Assembly (NCBI RefSeq): GCF_019219825.1
Contig: NZ_JAHUXH010000009.1
Location: 62,001-126,000, forward strand
Length of the DNA stretch: 64,000 nt
DNA from: Streptomyces sp. TRM70350
GTDB lineage: Bacteria > Actinomycetota > Actinomycetes > Streptomycetales > Streptomycetaceae
Direction of reading: 5' to 3'
How positions within the stretch are numbered: the first letter of the stretch is position 1; every line of letters begins with the position of its first letter. Position numbers and translations under genes: made by a program. Below are positions 25,134 through 35,128 of this stretch, piece after piece. The notes beneath the pieces are model-generated. The model saw nothing but the letters and a program-made list of their open reading frames with translations. It was not told the DNA's origin and searched no databases.

Positions 25134-26006
25134 TTACAGCACCTTCGACAGGAACGCCTGCGTCCGCTCGTGCTGCGGGTTGGTCAGGACGTCCCGCGGG
25201 TTGCCGGACTCGACCACCACGCCGCCGTCCATGAAGACCAGGCTGTCGCCGACCTCGCGGGCGAAGCCCATCTCGTGGGTGACGACGATCATGGTCATGC
25301 CGGACTCGGCGAGGTCACGCATGACGTCGAGGACGTCACCGACCAGCTCCGGGTCGAGGGCCGAGGTCGGCTCGTCGAACAGCATCAGCTTCGGGTCCAT
25401 GGCGAGGGCCCGGGCGATGGCGACGCGCTGCTGCTGGCCGCCGGAGAGCTGCGAGGGGTAGTTCCCGGCCTTGTCGGCGAGGCCGACGCGCTCCAGGAGC
25501 TGCATCGCCCGCTCCCTGGCCTGGGCCCTGCTGGTGCCCTTGACCTGGACCGGGGCCTCGATGACGTTCTCCAGCGCCGTCATGTGCGGGAACAGGTTGA
25601 AGCGCTGGAAGACCATCCCGATGTCCCGCCGCTTCAGCGCGACCTCGCTGTCCTTCAGCTCGTACAGCTTGTCGCCCTTCTGGCGGTAGCCGACCAGCTC
25701 GCCGTCGACGTACAGCCGCCCGGCGTTGATCTTCTCCAGGTGGTTGATGCACCGCAGGAAGGTCGACTTGCCGGAGCCGGAGGGGCCGATCAGGCAGAAG
25801 ACCTCGCCGGTCTTCACCTCCAGGTCGATGCCCTTGAGGACCTCGACGTGGCCGAAGGACTTGTGGACGCCCTCCGCCTTGACCATGGGGACGGTGGTGT
25901 GCTTCACCGGGGTGTCCGCCGTGGTGTCCGTCGTCGTGGTCTCGTCCGTCGTCGTGGTCTCGTCCGTCTTCTCGGTCTCGTCCGTCTTCTCGATCTTCTC
26001 GGTCAT
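25134..26006 (-). CDS. Polar amino acid ABC transporter ATP-binding protein
   Basis: 290 aa. Walker A is GPSGSGKS (74-81), followed by [15 protein letters not shown] (Q loop), [15 protein letters not shown] (signature), [14 protein letters not shown] (Walker B) and VVTHEM (switch His). These are typical of GlnQ/HisP-type ATPases. The usual start would be M41; residues 1-40 are an acidic Thr-rich extension with TDET repeats, unusual for the family. The ATG overlaps the permease stop by 4 nt (ATGA). Confidence 0.95.
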   Translation of the reverse strand: MTEKIEKTDETEKTDETTTTDETTTTDTTADTPVKHTTVPMVKAEGVHKSFGHVEVLKGIDLEVKTGEVFCLIGPSGSGKSTFLRCINHLEKINAGRLYVDGELVGYRQKGDKLYELKDSEVALKRRDIGMVFQRFNLFPHMTALENVIEAPVQVKGTSRAQARERAMQLLERVGLADKAGNYPSQLSGGQQQRVAIARALAMDPKLMLFDEPTSALDPELVGDVLDVMRDLAESGMTMIVVTHEMGFAREVGDSLVFMDGGVVVESGNPRDVLTNPQHERTQAFLSKVL

Positions 26007-26941
26007 GCCATGCCTCCCTTCGGGCGGCCGAGGGACAACATGTTGGCCTTGATCTTCTGGAGCGGCGTCGGCGGCAGCGAGCGGCTCGAACCGCGGGCGT
26101 AGTACCTCTCAAGGTAGTACTGGCCGACGCTGAAGACCGAGGTCAGCAGCAGGTACCAGGCGGCGGCGAGGAACAGCATCTCGGCCGGGGCGCCGGAGAT
26201 CTGGCCGATGTCCTGGGCGACGCGGAGCAACTCGGAGTACTGGACGACCGACACCAGCGAGGTCGTCTTCAGCATGTTGATGACCTCGTTGCCCGTCGGC
26301 GGCACGATCACGCGCATCGCCTGCGGGATGACGATCCGGCGCAGCGTCTTGGCGTGGCTCATGCCCAGCGCGTGGGCCGCCTCGGTCTGGCCCTCGTCGA
26401 CCGCGAGCAGACCGGCGCGGCAGATCTCCGCCATGTACGCGGCCTCGTTCAGGCCGAGGCCGAGCAGCGCGGTCAGGAACGGGGTCATGAAGTCGGACCA
26501 CTCGTCCCGGTAGACCGGCCCGAGGTTGATGTACTCGAAGACCAGGCCCAGGTTGAACCAGACGATGAGCTGGACCAGGACCGGGGTGCCGCGGAAGAAC
26601 CAGATGTAGAACCACGCGATCGACGAGGTCACCGGGTTCCGCGACAGGCGCATCACCGCCAGCACGATGCCGCCGACGATGCCGATCAGCATGGACAGCA
26701 CGGTCAGCAGGAGCGTGTTGCCCACACCGCCGAGGATGCGGTCGTTGAAGAAGTAGTCCGGGATCGCGCCCCAGTTGATCCTGCCCTGGGAGAACGCGTA
26801 GATGACGCCGCCCAGCAGGGCGAGCGCGACGACGGCGGAGACATACCGCCCGTAGTGCCGGACCGGGATGGCCTTGATGGCCTCCGGTCCGGCCGGGGGC
26901 GTGCCGGCCGGACCCGCCGTCTTGTCGATGTCAACAGTCAC
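26003..26941 (-). CDS. Polar amino acid ABC transporter permease
   Basis: 312 aa. A cytoplasmic N-terminus of about 35 residues is followed by 5-6 membrane segments. It has the HisM/GlnP-type coupling loop [44 protein letters not shown] (EAA motif). It is the only permease in the operon and probably acts as a homodimer. It lies 40 bp after the binding-protein gene and is coupled to the ATPase gene. Confidence 0.95.
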   Translation of the reverse strand: MTVDIDKTAGPAGTPPAGPEAIKAIPVRHYGRYVSAVVALALLGGVIYAFSQGRINWGAIPDYFFNDRILGGVGNTLLLTVLSMLIGIVGGIVLAVMRLSRNPVTSSIAWFYIWFFRGTPVLVQLIVWFNLGLVFEYINLGPVYRDEWSDFMTPFLTALLGLGLNEAAYMAEICRAGLLAVDEGQTEAAHALGMSHAKTLRRIVIPQAMRVIVPPTGNEVINMLKTTSLVSVVQYSELLRVAQDIGQISGAPAEMLFLAAAWYLLLTSVFSVGQYYLERYYARGSSRSLPPTPLQKIKANMLSLGRPKGGMA

Positions 26942-26981
26942 GGGTGTTGCCTTTCAGTGCCGCTGGTCGCTGACCGAGCGG

Positions 26982-27944
26982 TCACTTGCCGCCGTTGATG
27001 ACGGCCTTGTCGACGGCGCCGTCCTCGACGCCCCACTTCTTTATGATCTTGTCGTACTCGCCGTTGGCGATGATCGCATCCAGGGCGGCCTTGAGCGCGT
27101 CCCGCAGCTGCGTGTTGTTCTTGGCCACCGCGATGCCGTACGGAGCGGCCTCGACCTGCTCGCCGACCAGCTGGAAGTCGTTGCCGCCGCCGGAGGTCTT
27201 CACGGCGTACGCGGCGACCGGGAAGTCGGAGGAGCCGGCGTCGGCGCCGCCCGCGCGCAGGCGGGTCTGGGCCTGCTGGTCGTTGTCGAAGGCCTCGATG
27301 GTCAGCTTCTTGTTCTTCGGGCACTTCTTGGCCTCGGCCTTGGCGAGGTCCTCGGAGACCGTGCCACGCTGCAGCACGATCTTCTTGCCGCACAGGTCGG
27401 ACCAGGTCTTGATGCCCTGGTCGTCCCCCTTCTTGGTGTAGATGGAGACACCGGCCATGAAGTAGTCCACGAAGTCGACGCCCTCACCGACCTTCTTGCC
27501 GGTGTCGGGGTCGATGCCCTCCTGGCGGTCCTTGGTGTCGGTCATTGCGGACATGGCGATGTCGTAGCGCTTGGAGCGCAGACCGGTGATCAGGGTGTCG
27601 AAGGTGCCGTTCTCGAACTCGAACGTCACGCCGAGCTCCTTGCCCATGGCGGCGGCGATGTCCGGGTCGATGCCGACCGTCTTGCCGGAGCTGTCCTTGA
27701 ACTCGACCGGCGCGTACGCGATGTCCGAACCGACCTTGATGACGCCCTTGTCGCGGATCTCCTTGGGCAGCTTGTCGGCCAGCGGCGCGGCGCTCTGCGT
27801 CGCGGGGTCCGTGCTGCCCGAGCCGCTGCTCTCCGTCTGGTCACCGCAGCCGGTGAGAAGCAGGGCGCCTGCGACCGCGATCGCACCGACCGCGGCTAGC
27901 CGGGAACGCGCGGCGGTCGTACGACGGGTGGAGCTTGCGGTCAT
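26982..27944 (-). CDS. ABC transporter substrate-binding lipoprotein (polar amino acids)
   Basis: 320 aa. The signal sequence has basic residues followed by LAAVGAIAVAGALLLTGC, with lipobox LTGC. The SBP type 3 fold shows VIKVGSDIAYAPVEFKDSSG, VGIDPDIAAAMGKELGV, DTLITGLRSKRYDIAMSAMTDTKDRQ and ADAGSSDFPVAAYAV. It is a membrane-anchored receptor feeding the permease and ATPase downstream. The likely ligand is a polar amino acid; the exact ligand is unknown. Confidence 0.94.
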   Translation of the reverse strand: MTASSTRRTTAARSRLAAVGAIAVAGALLLTGCGDQTESSGSGSTDPATQSAAPLADKLPKEIRDKGVIKVGSDIAYAPVEFKDSSGKTVGIDPDIAAAMGKELGVTFEFENGTFDTLITGLRSKRYDIAMSAMTDTKDRQEGIDPDTGKKVGEGVDFVDYFMAGVSIYTKKGDDQGIKTWSDLCGKKIVLQRGTVSEDLAKAEAKKCPKNKKLTIEAFDNDQQAQTRLRAGGADAGSSDFPVAAYAVKTSGGGNDFQLVGEQVEAAPYGIAVAKNNTQLRDALKAALDAIIANGEYDKIIKKWGVEDGAVDKAVINGGK

Positions 27945-28513
27945 TGTGGGTTCCTCCGGCGGATGGGTGAAGTGCCGATGGGGCGGCAGTTGCCGATGGG
28001 TCGACGAGAACACACAGCTTCGGGTGTCGCGACCTCGTGTGATTACGGGCATCTTGCCATTCGGACTGGAGCATTCAGGTGACCCGCCATGTCAAAATCG
28101 GATAACGGGTGACCCCCGAACCAGACCACTCCGGTACATCACGACCGGACCTTCTACGGGAATGTACGGTTCCAGCCGCAAGATCTTCGGTGCGTCTCAG
28201 GATGTGGATGTACGGAAGTGGTGCTTCGCGGCTATTGCGTCCTTGTCAAGGGTTTGCCGGGCTCTTGTCCCCATATTCAGGTATGAGTCATGTCACCGGC
28301 ATGTGATCTTCCTGTTATGGACTCGTCGGCGACACCCCTCGTCCGGTAAGAAGGTTCTTTACACCCCTCATCCGGGGCTCAGGGCGCGTGTGCGGCGCGC
28401 CCGTCGCGTATGTGCCCGTACGCATCACTCACAGGGCCGTACGCGGTGCCCGCCCACTCCTCACCAGGAGTGGACCCACCCTCAAACCATGAATACCTAA
28501 GGGGTCACACAAA
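27945..28513. other. Divergent regulatory region, ABC operon / malic enzyme
   Basis: There is no gene in 569 bp; it should hold promoters for both neighbours. It contains a direct repeat ACACCCCTCRTCCGG at 28332-28346 and 28361-28375 (29 bp apart, about 140 bp before the malic enzyme start) and a palindrome CCTTGTCAAGG near 28240. Both are candidate regulator sites with no assignable protein. Confidence 0.45.
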
Positions 28514-29737
<1,224 letters not shown>

Positions 29738-29749
29738 CGCCTGTTTTTG

Positions 29750-29781
29750 ATGGCCCCGTCCGGTTTGGGCGGGGCCATTGC
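29750..29781 (+). terminator. Malic enzyme terminator
   Basis: ATGGCCCCGTCC and GGGCGGGGCCAT flank a short GGTTT loop about 12 nt past the stop; one G-T wobble interrupts the stem. Confidence 0.8.
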
Positions 29782-30029
29782 TTTGCCCACCCGTCCGTCC
29801 GTTCGGGTGCTTGAGGGGTGGGCGTCGCAGGCGGGGGTGGGGCGTCGTTGGCGGGTGCGGGTTTGGGGGTGCGGTGGGGGCTGTGGTTCGGTGCGGGTCG
29901 TCGTGGGCTGGTCGCGCAGTTTCCCGCGCCCATGGGGCGTTGCGGTCGGCCGCGTCGCTATGGCAAGAGGGTGTGTCTCACAGGCTCCCGGCGTTCCATC
30001 GGCCCCTCCTGGAATCTATCGTCGGCTGC

Positions 30030-30995
30030 ATGTTCGCTGTCTACGCCGCCCGAATCGACCGCGACCAGCCGCTGAGCGGCCTGGAGTTGGGGGAGCGCCC
30101 CGCCCCCGAGGCCAGGCCCGGCTGGAGTGTCGTCGACGTCAAGGCCGCCTCCCTCAACCACCACGACCTCTGGTCCCTGCGCGGCGTGGGCCTCGCAGAG
30201 GACAAGCTGCCGATGATCCTCGGCTGTGACGCCGCCGGCGTCGACGAGGACGGCAACGAGGTCGTCCTGCACTCCGTCATCGGCCAGACGGGGCACGGGG
30301 TCGGCCCGAAGGAACCCCGTTCCATCCTCACCGAGCGCTACCAGGGGACGTTCGCCGACCAGGTCGCCGTGCCGACCTGGAACATCCTCCCCAAGCCGAA
30401 GGAACTCTCCTTCGCGGAGGCCGCCTGCCTGCCGACCGCGTGGCTGACGGCGTACCGCATGCTCTTCACCAACGCCGGCGTCCGCCCCGGCGACTCGGTG
30501 CTCGTGCAGGGCGCCGGTGGTGGTGTCGCCACGGCCGCGATCGTGCTCGGCAAGGCCGCCGGGCTGCGCGTCTTCGCGACCAGCCGGGACGAGGCCAAGC
30601 GCAAGCGCGCGCTGGAGCTGGGGGCCGTGGAGGCGCTGGAGTCGGGGGCGCGGCTGCCGCAGCGCGTCGACGCCGTCATCGAGACCGTCGGTGCCGCCAC
30701 CTGGTCGCACTCGGTGAAGTCGCTGCGCCCCGGCGGCACGCTCGTCATCTCCGGCGCCACCAGCGGTGACCGGCCGTCCCACGCCGAACTGACCCGGATC
30801 TTCTTCCTGGAGCTGAAGGTCGTCGGTTCCACGATGGGCACCAAGGAGGAACTGGAGGACCTGCTGTCCTTCTGTGCCGCCACCGGCGTACGTCCCGTCA
30901 TCGACGAGGTGCTGCCGATGGACCGGGCCCGGGAGGGCTTCGAACGGCTGGAGTCGGGCGAGCAGTTCGGGAAGATCGTGCTCAGCAACGGCTGA
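30030..30995 (+). CDS. Zinc-binding alcohol dehydrogenase family / quinone oxidoreductase-like protein
   Basis: 321 aa, medium-chain dehydrogenase/reductase. The N-terminal GroES-like domain has VKAASLNHHDLWSLRG and ILGCDAAGVVD-like ILGCDAAGVDEDG. The NADPH-binding domain has VLVQGAGGGVATAAIVLGKAAG. The catalytic-zinc Cys/His set of true alcohol dehydrogenases is not complete, so a zinc-independent quinone or enone reductase is more likely. The 290 bp upstream hold no recognisable gene. Confidence 0.88.
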   Translation: MFAVYAARIDRDQPLSGLELGERPAPEARPGWSVVDVKAASLNHHDLWSLRGVGLAEDKLPMILGCDAAGVDEDGNEVVLHSVIGQTGHGVGPKEPRSILTERYQGTFADQVAVPTWNILPKPKELSFAEAACLPTAWLTAYRMLFTNAGVRPGDSVLVQGAGGGVATAAIVLGKAAGLRVFATSRDEAKRKRALELGAVEALESGARLPQRVDAVIETVGAATWSHSVKSLRPGGTLVISGATSGDRPSHAELTRIFFLELKVVGSTMGTKEELEDLLSFCAATGVRPVIDEVLPMDRAREGFERLESGEQFGKIVLSNG

Positions 30996-31016
30996 CGGTT
31001 TCTGGTGGTCAGTACG

Positions 31017-31044
31017 GCGGCCGGTCCGGTTACGGACCGGCCGC
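31017..31044 (+). terminator. Terminator after the MDR dehydrogenase gene
   Basis: GCGGCCGGTCCG (31017-31028) and CGGACCGGCCGC (31033-31044) form a perfect 12-bp stem with a GTTA loop. It isolates the following HTH-ClpN operon. Confidence 0.88.
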
Positions 31045-31069
31045 TGTTGTCTGTCTGCGACCCGGCCTT

Positions 31070-31113
31070 GTCAACCAGGGTTGACGGTATGCGGTGTGTC
31101 AACGTAGGTTGAC
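31070..31113 (+). promoter_or_regulatory. Promoter with two GTCAAC-N4-GTTGAC operators for the HTH-ClpN operon
   Basis: Two 16-bp inverted repeats are present: GTCAACC-AG-GGTTGAC (31070-31085) and GTCAAC-GTAG-GTTGAC (31098-31113), centres 28 bp apart. TTGACG (31081-31086) and TAGGTT (31105-31110) with an 18-nt spacer make a good sigma-HrdB-type promoter that overlaps both repeats. The implied transcription start is at or next to the ATG at 31117, so the mRNA may be leaderless. The layout is that of a tightly repressed, probably autoregulated gene. Confidence 0.7.
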
Positions 31114-31116
31114 GTC

Positions 31117-31326
31117 ATGACCAAAGCTACCGAACTCGCCGAGCGGGCCGGTGACCGCGATCCACGGGTCGGGCTGCGGGCCGTCGCCGCGTTGCGGCGG
31201 CTGCTGGAGCAGTTGGAGGCCGTGCAGGTGCGCAGTGCGCGCCATCAGGGCTGGTCGTGGCAGGAGATCGCCGCGGAACTCGGTGTGAGCAGGCAGGCCG
31301 TGCACAAGAAGTACGGGAGGCGATGA
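31117..31326 (+). CDS. Small helix-turn-helix DNA-binding protein
   Basis: 69 aa. A helical N-terminal region (residues 16-40, VGLRAVAALRRLLEQLEAVQV) probably dimerises; residues 47-66 (SWQEIAAELGVSRQAVHKKY) form a sigma-region-4-like HTH. There is no ligand domain. Two operators overlap its own promoter, so autorepression is likely. Its TGA overlaps the ATG of the ClpN-domain gene, so both are made together. Confidence 0.85.
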   Translation: MTKATELAERAGDRDPRVGLRAVAALRRLLEQLEAVQVRSARHQGWSWQEIAAELGVSRQAVHKKYGRR

Positions 31327-31889
31327 TGTTCGAACGGTTCACGAAGGATGCCCGGGCTGTGGTGAAGGGTGCCGTCGAGCAGTGCGAGGGGGCGGGGGCG
31401 CAGACCGTTGACGCGGAGCATCTGCTGCTCGCCGTGCTCGACCGTGGGGCCGGTCGGGGTTCGTTCGCGTTGGCCGCGCTCGGGCTGGCCCAGCGCCGGG
31501 AGTCGGTGGCGCGGGCACTGGAGGAGGCCCGGCGGCGTGCGGGGCTGTCGCAGGCCGAGGCCGACGCGCTGGCCGGGCTGGGGATCGACGTCTCGGAGAT
31601 CGTCTCCCGGGTGGAGGAGGCGCACGGCGTCGGCGCGATGGCCGGTGACCGGAAGGGCAGAGGGTGGTGGGGCGGGCACCGTTCCTTCAGCCGGGGCGCC
31701 AAGGCCGTACTGGAGAAGTCGCTGCGCATCGCCGTCGCCCGCCGCGAGCGGCACATCGGTGACGAACACATCCTCCTCGCCCTGACCGCCCGCCCGGGCG
31801 TCGCCGCAGAGGTGCTCGCCGACCACGGCGTCACGTACGAGTCGGTGACGCGCGTACTGGGCGGTGGGGGAGAGGCCAAGGCGGGCTGA
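31323..31889 (+). CDS. Orphan Clp N-domain protein (double ClpN repeat, no ATPase)
   Basis: 188 aa. Two Clp_N repeats are seen: residues about 3-75 (FTKDARAVVKGAVEQCEGAGAQTVDAEHLLLAVL) and 105-180 (FSRGAKAVLEKSLRIAVARRERHIGDEHILLALTARPG). There is no Walker motif, so it is an isolated adaptor- or substrate-binding domain, comparable to ClpC N-domains. It may bind phospho-arginine-like degrons, compete with ClpC, or bind the HTH partner. Translation is coupled to the HTH gene by an ATGA overlap. The ATG at 31326 is an equally close alternative start. Confidence 0.88.
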   Translation: MMFERFTKDARAVVKGAVEQCEGAGAQTVDAEHLLLAVLDRGAGRGSFALAALGLAQRRESVARALEEARRRAGLSQAEADALAGLGIDVSEIVSRVEEAHGVGAMAGDRKGRGWWGGHRSFSRGAKAVLEKSLRIAVARRERHIGDEHILLALTARPGVAAEVLADHGVTYESVTRVLGGGGEAKAG

Positions 31890-31984
31890 AGCCGGGGCCT
31901 CCGCCAAGTCCCGCCCGCAGGCAAAAAGGGTTACCGCCCCTCGGCCAACCCCCGCCCTTCGGTCACCCCCCCGGCCTCGCGCGC

Positions 31985-33028
31985 CTACCCCTTCGGCGCC
32001 CGCAGCAAGGCCCCGATATGCGCCGCGGCCGTCGACAGGTGGCGACGGGCATCCCGGAGTTGGTCCGGCGTCACCCCGTGGTCGCGGGCCGCGTCGCGGA
32101 TGTCGTCGCGGAAGCGGTCGAGGAGGCGGTCCAGGTCGCGGGCCGGGTCGCCGGTGGAGGAGTCGTCGTGGGACCAGGCCGGCTCGTAGTCGGCCGGGAA
32201 GTCCTCCGGGGTCGTCGAGTACTCCGGCGCCCGCGTCGGCCCGGCCGCTCCGCCCCGCCCGAAGCCCAGGTCCTTGCCGAACTCCTTGCCGAAGTCCTTC
32301 CCGAACTCACCGAACTCCTTGGCGAGTTCCGTCAGGCCCTCGCGCAGTCCCGTCGGCCAGTCGCCCCGCGTGAAGTGGTCCTGCACCCGCTCCTGAACCC
32401 GCTGGGCGATGCGCTGCACCTCCTCCTGCGCCTGCGCCCTGGCCCGCTCCTGTGCCTCCTTGGCCTGGCGCCGTGCCCGCTGGGCCTCCTCACGGGCCCG
32501 ACGGCTCTCGTCCTTGGCGCGCCGGGCCTGCTCCTTCCACTCCTGCTTGACCCGCCGCATCTCCTCCTTCGCGGCGCGCCAGGCCTCCTTGTCGGTGTAC
32601 TCGGCGAAGTCCCCGACGTCACCGCCCACAGCGCCGCCGTTGCGGGCCTCGCTCATCGCCGCGCGCATCTCGCGCCGCAGATCGCCCGCGGCGCCCCGCA
32701 CATCGGCACGGATCTCGGCGGCCAGCTCGGCCACCGACTCGCGGATCTCCAGCTCCAGGTCGGCCAGTTCACCGCTGCGGTCGGCCAGCTCGGCGCGGCC
32801 GGCGTCCGTGATGGCGTACACCTTGCGGCCGCCCTCGGTGGTGTGGGTGACCAGGCCCTCGGCCTCCAGCTTGGCCAGACGCGGGTAGACGGTGCCGGCC
32901 GACGGCGCGTACAGCCCCTGGAAGCGTTCCTCAAGGAGGCGGATCACTTCGTAGCCGTGGCGCGGGGCCTCGTCGAGCAGCTTCAGCAGGTAGAGGCGGA
33001 GGCGGCCGTGAGCGAAGACGGGGGGCAT
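31985..33028 (-). CDS. PadR-family regulator with long coiled-coil extension
   Basis: 347 aa, against about 110-180 in usual PadR proteins. Residues 1-80 are the winged helix (HGRLRLYLLKLLDEAPRHGYEVIRLLEERFQGLYAPSAGTVYPRLAKLEAEGLV). Residues about 85-225 are Arg/Glu/Ala/Gln-rich and strongly coiled-coil. The C-terminal part has Lys/Glu/Phe repeats (EFGEFGKDFGKEFGKD) and an acidic helical tail. It starts 1 nt after the DUF4097 stop, so it is the second gene of that operon. A palindrome upstream of the operon is the likely self-operator. Confidence 0.9.
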   Translation of the reverse strand: MPPVFAHGRLRLYLLKLLDEAPRHGYEVIRLLEERFQGLYAPSAGTVYPRLAKLEAEGLVTHTTEGGRKVYAITDAGRAELADRSGELADLELEIRESVAELAAEIRADVRGAAGDLRREMRAAMSEARNGGAVGGDVGDFAEYTDKEAWRAAKEEMRRVKQEWKEQARRAKDESRRAREEAQRARRQAKEAQERARAQAQEEVQRIAQRVQERVQDHFTRGDWPTGLREGLTELAKEFGEFGKDFGKEFGKDLGFGRGGAAGPTRAPEYSTTPEDFPADYEPAWSHDDSSTGDPARDLDRLLDRFRDDIRDAARDHGVTPDQLRDARRHLSTAAAHIGALLRAPKG

Positions 33029-33029
33029 G

Positions 33030-33974
33030 TCAGAGCACCTTCTTGTCGGTCGTGCCATCGGCCGGGGCGCTGGTCGGCGTCGCACCCTCGCCCGGACCGG
33101 AATCCGAATTGTCCCCCGAGGCGTCGCGCGGTTCGTCCGCCGGGTCGGCCCACGGTCCGTCGTCCTCCACGGGCGGGCGGCGCAGCAGGGCGATCGAGCC
33201 GGAGACGGTCGTGGCCTTCAGCCGGCCGTTGCCCGCGCCGAGGCGGCCGGTGATGCGCTTGGCGCCCCACTGGCCCGTGACCCGGAGGTCCTCGAAGGCG
33301 TTGGAGACGGCCCCGCTCGCGGTGTTGGCCTCCACCTCCGCGTCCGCCGGATGCGGCAGCCGGATGGCGATCTCGCCCGAGACGCTGGTCAGGCTGACGT
33401 CGGTGGGGCTGCCGGTCGGGTCGAGGTCGACGATCATCGAGCCGCTGACCGAGTCGGCCTTGACGGAGGAGCCCGTGCCCTCGACCACGGTCAGGTCGCC
33501 CGAGACGGAGTTGAAGCGCAGGGCGCCGCTGAGGGCCTGGGCCTCCATGTTCCCGGAGACGGTGTCCGCGCGGACCGGTCCCGCGAGCCCGACGAGCGTG
33601 GTGTCCCCGGAGACGCCCTTGACCTCCGCGGGACCCTCGATTCCGGAGACCACGGCGGCGGCGCTGACGACGCCCACCTCCACGCGTGTACGCACCGGAA
33701 CCGCCAGCGACACCTCTGCGCTGCGGCGCCAGCCCTTGCGGTCGAGCCACTTGAGGAAGCCCTTCCAGGGCAGGTCCTCGTACGCCACCGTGAGCGTGCC
33801 GCCCTGCTGGGTGACGATCAACGGCGGTCCGTCGATCTCGCCGACCTCCAGGCGGGCGGAACCTTCGTCGGTCCCCACCACGTTCACCGTGCCGTTGACG
33901 ATGCGTACGTGGAGTTCACTCACGGGCTCGTCGAAGGTGAGCTTGCTCGGCTCGGCGATGGACCATTCGGACAT
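33030..33974 (-). CDS. DUF4097 beta-helical adhesin-like protein
   Basis: 314 aa. It is built from repeating short beta-strands with VSGD/VSGx turns (VKGVSGDTTLVGLAG, ADTVSGNMEAQALSG, FNSVSGDLTVVEG, TSVSGEIAIRLP), i.e. a right-handed beta-helix of the DUF4097 family. The C-terminal 50 residues are Asp/Pro/Gly-rich and disordered. There is no signal peptide or membrane helix, so it is probably cytoplasmic. These proteins often pair with PadR regulators or PspC-like envelope-stress genes, as here. Confidence 0.88.
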   Translation of the reverse strand: MSEWSIAEPSKLTFDEPVSELHVRIVNGTVNVVGTDEGSARLEVGEIDGPPLIVTQQGGTLTVAYEDLPWKGFLKWLDRKGWRRSAEVSLAVPVRTRVEVGVVSAAAVVSGIEGPAEVKGVSGDTTLVGLAGPVRADTVSGNMEAQALSGALRFNSVSGDLTVVEGTGSSVKADSVSGSMIVDLDPTGSPTDVSLTSVSGEIAIRLPHPADAEVEANTASGAVSNAFEDLRVTGQWGAKRITGRLGAGNGRLKATTVSGSIALLRRPPVEDDGPWADPADEPRDASGDNSDSGPGEGATPTSAPADGTTDKKVL

Positions 33975-34056
33975 CGTGCTGACCTCCTCGACCTGCCGGG
34001 CGCACGCCGGACCGGACGGACAGAGCTCGACGCGCCATATCGCGTCTTACTTGATT

Positions 34057-34070
34057 CACGATATATCGTG
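34057..34070. promoter_or_regulatory. Palindromic operator upstream of the DUF4097-padR operon
   Basis: CACGATATATCGTG is a perfect 14-bp palindrome, AT-rich in its centre, about 85 bp before the DUF4097 start. A half-site-like CATATCGCG lies at 34036-34044. PadR proteins bind such AT-centred palindromes, so this is the probable autoregulatory site. Confidence 0.65.
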
Positions 34071-34165
34071 GCCGTCGGAAGTCAAGACACTCTTTTCGGT
34101 GACTCGGCGCCCTCCGCACCCTCTGAACCAGGGCAAAGCGGAACAGATGCCCCTACCGTGTGAGC

Positions 34166-34981
34166 ATGTCGACGGAAGCCCCCCAGGCCACCGGCGCCCT
34201 GCTCCTGTGCCGGACGGCCCCCGACGCCGTCGCCCCCGTCGCCCACCTGCTTCGCGAGCGCATGCTCCTCACCCGCGCCGGCGACGACTGGAGCGTCCTC
34301 GTCCCCGAGGGCAGCCCCTGGCTGCGCGGCGCCGAACCCGTCGACCGTGTCCTCACCGGCTGGGCCACCGCGCTCGCGGTCAGCGCCCCCTGGCCCGTAC
34401 TCGCCCTGTGGTGGGACCCGGACCGCGCCGGCTACACCCTGGCCTCCGGCTTCCGCCGCCCCGTCGGCTACGACTGGCTCGCGAACGGCACCCCCGCGGG
34501 CGAGGACGAGGCCATGCGCACCTTCGCCGCCCGTCTCGGCCTGGACCCGGTCCTCGACACGCAGGCCCTGGACCGCCTCACGAAACCGGACCCCGCCTCC
34601 GATGCCCCCGCCCGCCTGCGCGCCCTCCTCGCGGTCCTCACGCGCCCGGGCATCGTCCTGCCTCCCGGCCTCACCCCCGGCACGCCCACCGCCCGCCTCC
34701 TCGACGCGGCGCACGCCCGGCCGGACGCCCGCACGATCGAGTGGCCGGGCCGACACGAGACGCCCCCCGGCGTCGTGGGCACCAGCCGCCTGATCCCCTA
34801 CCTCCCCGGATCCGGCGACCCCAGGGCCCGCACCCTAGCCCTCGCCCAGGTGGCCGTGGGTCTCCCGCTGGCCACCTGGGGCGTACGCCGCCACAGCCTC
34901 GGCTGGGTCACCGCGGGCCTGCTCCTCGTGGCCCACGGCGCACTGGGCCTGACGTACCACCTGACGCATCCGCGCGACTGA
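34166..34981 (+). CDS. Conserved hypothetical protein with C-terminal membrane segments
   Basis: 271 aa from ATG 34166 (GTG at 34160 also in frame; no Shine-Dalgarno for either). TACCGT at 34154-34159 could be a -10 box, which would make the mRNA leaderless. Residues 1-215 look globular and hydrophilic, with GDDWSVLVPEGSPW and PVLALWWDPDRAGYTLASGFRRP. Two hydrophobic segments end the protein (about 223-243 and 247-266). I recognise no enzymatic motif. It looks conserved in Streptomyces, and function is unknown. Confidence 0.75.
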   Translation: MSTEAPQATGALLLCRTAPDAVAPVAHLLRERMLLTRAGDDWSVLVPEGSPWLRGAEPVDRVLTGWATALAVSAPWPVLALWWDPDRAGYTLASGFRRPVGYDWLANGTPAGEDEAMRTFAARLGLDPVLDTQALDRLTKPDPASDAPARLRALLAVLTRPGIVLPPGLTPGTPTARLLDAAHARPDARTIEWPGRHETPPGVVGTSRLIPYLPGSGDPRARTLALAQVAVGLPLATWGVRRHSLGWVTAGLLLVAHGALGLTYHLTHPRD

Positions 34982-34984
34982 CGG

Positions 34985-35060
34985 CACAGGCCACACGACG
35001 GGCCCACGCCACACGACGGGCACATCACAAGACGGGCACACGCCACACGACGACGACACA
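34985..35060. repeat. Short tandem repeat CCACACGACGGGCACACG
   Basis: Variants of CCACACGACGGGCMCACG recur near 34991, 35008, 35026 and 35043 (17-18-nt period) directly after the preceding gene, in the gap between convergent genes. Confidence 0.65.
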
Positions 35061-35064
35061 CAAA

Positions 35065-35082
35065 GGGCGCCCGAAGGCGCCC
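35065..35082. terminator. Short terminator hairpin
   Basis: GGGCGCC (35065-35071), CGAA tetraloop, GGCGCCC (35076-35082), between the convergent genes ending at 34981 and 35129. Confidence 0.65.
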
Positions 35083-35128
35083 GCAACCGCACTCCCGGCC
35101 GTCGGCCGACACCCCCGCGCCCAGCGCC

